In this document: positions 60,339-64,000 of the stretch, one piece after another
Layout: each line of letters opens with the position of its first letter
Numbering within the stretch: position 1 is the stretch's first letter
NCBI GenBank assembly: GCA_035578155.1
Contig: JAPWDM010000005.1
Coordinates: forward strand, 13,358,832 to 13,422,831
DNA length: 64,000 bases
DNA from: Brachynemurus nebulosus
Lineage: Eukaryota; Arthropoda; Insecta; Neuroptera; Myrmeleontidae
Direction: 5' to 3'
Made by a program: the position numbers and the translations under genes
Notes under the pieces: generated by a model
Told to the model about the DNA's origin: nothing
Database searches by the model: none
Seen by the model: only the letters and a program-made list of their open reading frames with translations

Positions 60339-60455
60339 AAAGTTTAAAAATCGCTATTTTGATATCTACATCGATAACTATTTACAGTACCAGTACAATT
60401 TCCAAAAAATATTCCATGTAAGTACAGAAACGGTCCAGTTTACATACATATATGA
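60150..60455 (+). repeat. Single-unit relative of the 147-bp repeat, with (GACA)n
   Basis: It matches the last unit and tail of 27671-28455: GTGGGAATGAGACATTTTCC, ATCACACCAAATTTCATTAA, GATGCGTGAACAGACA, then (GACA)n near 60308-60332 and ATCGATAACTATTTACAGTA. Confidence 0.65.
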
Positions 60456-61176
60456 AATCGTTACAGTTTTGTTATATGTATAGATTTAAATTAGCCTCTT
60501 AAATTGCATAAGATCCGATATTGACTATTGCAAAGCGTTCAAGTGCCGGTTGTCCGCTTCATGCGATGACAGAAATCACTATGTTATTCATACGGATTTC
60601 GTTATTAGAACTACGAAACCCTAAAAAATTTCAGAGAACGGGATCATATACTTATATGCATAATTTGAACTTTTTATACCACATTACGTACATTCATTGT
60701 TATTTAGCTTAAAGATCAAAAGTAATAGACTTGTTTGTCGATCGATCACCAACCTGATCAATTGATGATTTCTTAATCGATGTGAACTTTTAAAATGGCG
60801 CCAGTCAAACATCAATCGATCATACAGTATTTGTTGTACCCACGTGATTGATCCAATTCACGAAATGATCATAATAATATTCCAAAATGTCGTGCCACAT
60901 CATACATTTGACTGTCTCACTCTTATATGGGTAATATTGGAGTTTGTATGAAAGAAATGTATGTACATAGGTATTACCGCCGTACATATCAGGTATATGA
61001 ATGATTATTTGTTTTAAATAAAACGCAGCAATTGTTTAAATTTGTATTTACTTACAATATATATACGTGTCTACAGGGTGTACAGTAGGATTCGTGAATC
61101 TTTTTTGGGGACGTAATGTGTGTTTGTCAGAAATTAACGAGATCTTCAATTCTTATTCTATAGGTTGTTCTAGAGC
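60456..61176. other. No gene recognised
   Basis: AT-rich spacer with a cluster of GATC/ATCGAT-containing words at 60735-60855. Confidence 0.45.
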
Positions 61177-61277
61177 AGTGGTTCCTAAACTCTTTTGGCC
61201 CACGAACCCCTTTTCAGAGACAAAACTTGCTCACGGACCCCTTTTCATAGTCAAAACTTGCTCACGGACCCTGGGTG
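61177..61277 (+). mobile_element. hAT-like 5' terminus
   Basis: CAGTGGTTCCTAAACTCTTT resembles hAT termini. It is followed by two copies of AAAACTTGCTCACGGACCC (about 61223 and 61253). No matching right end is found; the extent is nominal. Confidence 0.4.
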
Positions 61278-61469
61278 AAAAACTACATAAATGCATAATA
61301 AAAAAGCACAAATTTAACATGTTTTGAATGGTGGCGTAGAAATAAAATATAAATCCAACCGAATATTCCAGGAGAAAACGTTCTAGCAATACACCAATAC
61401 GTTATCAAGCCCCGTACGTTAAAGAGCACATTCTAGAGTAGAAGACATTGGAAATACATAGAACAACAC

Positions 61470-61842
61470 ACTCCGCTATAAATACGCCAGCAACCAGTGC
61501 CAGCCAGTTAGTGGTCAGTCAGTGTCAGTGCCAGTGCCAAATAGTCAGTACCGGCCAATCAATTAGTGCGAACCAGTAGCCAGTGCAAATGGAGCTGGCA
61601 ATCAACAACACAGAGCGGACAATAATCAGCCAGTGCGGAGACGACACTCGTCCTCAACCATCAGTGCACCACTGTACGTCCAACAACGGAAACGACGAAG
61701 ATACCATAACGGAAAGGAACGACTTCGTTACTTACGACACGCACCTTAGTACAACGTTCACGAAAGACGGATACATAGTACTTTTGAAATATACATGTAC
61801 TTATATCGTCATAACAACCTGTATATAGTACTATTGTTAGTA
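61470..61842 (+). mobile_element. LTR-like promoter region (left part of an interrupted LTR?)
   Basis: A TATA box TATAAAT (61477-61483), then GTCAGTCAGTGTCAGTGCC with the arthropod initiator TCAGT (61515), then GC-richer sequence with an 81-codon frame (61583-61828) of no recognised domain. The region is cut at 61842 by the MITE 61843-62716 and continues at 62719 with AATAAA (62724). TATA-Inr plus downstream AATAAA on one strand is the usual arrangement of an LTR, but TG/CA ends and target duplication are not identified. Confidence 0.35.
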
Positions 61843-62716
61843 CTGTAAAACCGTCTAGACACGGACACTTTTTTACATTTTTTGGTATAATTTTATGTTT
61901 ATACATGTTTCCTTCATAGATATCACCAATAAAAGTATTACCATTAGAAAGAGCGTATATTATTTGTTATATCCCTGACCCATTTGTTTCATTATAAGTA
62001 AAAATAAAAATAAAAAATAATAATTAGTAAGTGTCCGGGTCTACACCCCAAATCCGTCTTGACCCGGACACTTACTTAAATAATGTAATAACATGCAAGC
62101 TAACCTCTCCCGTCGGGGTTAGGACAGTGTTGTATATCGTCTGATGTCTTTGAACCTGTCAAAGGCTTCAAAACATTTTGTGGGAAGGGAGAGGGATCAA
62201 TACATAGTATGCCTCTCTATGAAGTAAACATGCGATATGACACTAGAAGGAGGCATAAACCGCGTAATTCTGGCCGGGATATAACGTATGGATAGTGGGC
62301 CAGTGCGAATCGCGGCCATAGTGTAATAAACTGATGTGTCCGGGTCTAAACGGATATATGTATATAGCATGTATTTTTTTATATATACATCGAATATAAC
62401 TTCAAACATCATTAAATGACGCGCGATAAAATTCTGAACACATACATATCAAAATTAAAACAATATGACAATTATGATGAAAATTACATGTCTAAGTTAG
62501 ACACATATTTTATTTCTTTGAAAAGCTGTAGGATAGTAATCCTGTAAAATGAGATAGTAAAAGTTGAAATCCGTAGTTTCTATTGGTACAGCTGTTTAGA
62601 GGATGTTCTTCTCTCTCTAATGACGCCAAGAACAAATGTTTATTGTAGCAGGTTAATGTAGAAACTACTTACTTTGAAGATTGGTGCAAAGTGTCCGGGT
62701 CTAGACGGTTTTACGG
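61843..62716. mobile_element. TA-flanked MITE interrupting the LTR-like region
   Basis: CYGTAAAACCGTCTAGAC then MCGGACACTTT at both ends, inverted; TA outside (61841-61842 and 62717-62718). The motif GTGTCCGGGTCTA recurs inside at 62031 and 62337 and inverted at 62060; 62029-62074 is a hairpin of two such copies. No transposase. Confidence 0.8.
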
Positions 62717-62718
62717 TA

Positions 62719-64000
62719 CTGTAAATAAAGTATATGTTGTCAAAACACAACGAGGAGGCTTATTTAAACCACCAATTCCCTTCCATACTTCCATGACATA
62801 ACCCGTTTGAGTCCGTTCTGTAAATTTTCAAAATATCATTTACATTCATGTTTATTTTAATTGTGCTAAATAGAATAAATTGAAGGATTCCGTAACACAA
62901 TATTTGCTCCCCCCTCTCATTTTACGTAGGTTAGCGTAGCTTTCTCCCCACCCGCACTCTCAACAGGTTATGTGGATTATGGATGCTTCCTAACTACTAA
63001 ATAGTACATTTCAGAACTTTTGTCTTCCTCTGTTTATATTTTTTTTTTTAAATTTTCCCTAGCATATTATACCCTTTTTCGGCGGCTGTTAGTTTTGCTG
63101 GCTTCCGAATAGAATTAATTTTTATTCAGGATTTAAATTTATTTGAAGTTTTATTTTTACGATTCGTTCTGGAACACTGTGTAGTTACTTATAATAATGG
63201 CGAGACGGGAAAAATTTTCAACTTTTTATATAGTTTAAGTTATACGAATATTACTTGCTATGCGCGTGAACGCCTTGTCTGGTTTATTTCAATTATCCTT
63301 TGCGCCAGAGGTGGATCACGAATAATACACATATAAAACATATTTCTTTACTCTTTGATCTCTCCACATTGTTGCTGTTGTAATTTCTGTATTTGTAACG
63401 TAAAATATATGTTGGTTCTGTAGAGACTTATTGCCGATATATATAGATACAGGTAATATCAAAAACCTAATAAGGGAAAACGTCGAATCATGCTGTCGGA
63501 AAGTGCTTAGACCTTCAAAACTGATTTGTGTCTCTCTCATGTCAATAATAGTGACAGTTGGCGAGTACAGTGAATCAAACAGAAGGTTACTTTCGTAATA
63601 ATTTACACTTTAAATTGTATTTTTAATTTTGCGACACACTGTAGCAACAAGTATCTTTCAAATAAATAAGAATATGTTTACAAAGGTCCGTGATTTACCG
63701 CAAGACGTTCTAAGTAAAAAGAAATTTTTCTATATTTCATTGTCTGATGTCTAATTTGTGTTGTTAAATAAAACGTCAAAAATTGTATTTATTTCTTTCC
63801 TGTATCGTAAATAAATAAAATAATATTATCTGTAATTTTTTTTAGATTTTTTAAAACTCTAAAAGTTAGAGGCAACCAAAGTTTTGCGAGGTAATATTAC
63901 CTGTAACTACATATTTACATTTTTTGAGTCAACAGTTTAAAAATTTCAGAGGAGACAGACAAATTATTTACCACTTTGAAACTCAATATTTCACAAATGT
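62719..64000. other. Right part of the LTR-like region, then no recognised feature
   Basis: AATAAA at 62724-62729 follows the MITE, then about 80 bp of mixed composition. From about 62830 to the right edge the sequence is AT-rich without credible frames, terminal repeats or tandem repeats. Confidence 0.4.

Noticed and set aside
61169..61439. TTCTAGAG before the hAT-like end and again at 61432 as an 8-bp target duplication
   Set aside because: The sequence before the second copy does not end in an inverted CAGTGG terminus, so the match may be chance.

Overview
The window looks like gene-poor, AT-rich nuclear DNA from an arthropod, most likely an insect. Support for this: very high A+T, long (TA)n tracts at six places, short GT-AG introns in the one gene-like structure, dense non-autonomous DNA transposons (MITEs and foldbacks), and one PIF/Harbinger transposase fragment. 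I cannot name the species. No bacterial operon, CRISPR array, rRNA or intact conserved host gene is visible. Nearly all long open frames are translations of (TA)n tracts, tandem repeats or inverted-repeat elements.

Layout. 0-13 kb: a hAT-like terminus, two TAA-flanked Harbinger-like foldbacks (one holding a nested TA-flanked MITE), a TTAA-flanked piggyBac-like MITE, a 2.0 kb TA-flanked element (6991-9012) with five putative exons on its minus strand, a second TTAA-flanked MITE, a minisatellite and a TA-flanked MITE set in (TA)n. 13-24 kb: a TTAA-flanked element, a foldback with heat-shock-element-like sites, two small palindromic MITEs, a three-level nest (18.1-19.8 kb), a diverged direct duplication, another Harbinger-like MITE, a 1.08 kb TA-flanked foldback and the Harbinger transposase remnant. 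24-35 kb: diverged tandem repeats, a 147-bp-period repeat, the second (inverted) copy of the TTAA element, and a decayed Tc1/mariner-like helix-turn-helix fragment. 35-49 kb: a minisatellite split by a 1.08 kb element, near-identical inverted-repeat elements, a foldback whose arms are (A)TAAG-type minisatellites, and two foldbacks of about 1 kb. 49-64 kb: a hAT MITE with an exact 8-bp target duplication and an AAGACC-rich interior, abutting another foldback; a Pol III-type tRNA-like unit; an inverted-repeat locus with two full tRNA-Thr(AGT)-like sequences and a third fragment; a 160-bp tandem repeat; and an LTR-like promoter region interrupted by an 874-bp TA-flanked MITE.

The sequences do not work together as a pathway. 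They form a layered transposon deposit in which insertion order can be read from target duplications and interruptions. The two most distinctive observations are the spliced gene architecture inside the 6991-9012 element and the tRNA-like inverted-repeat locus at 55.4-56.1 kb.
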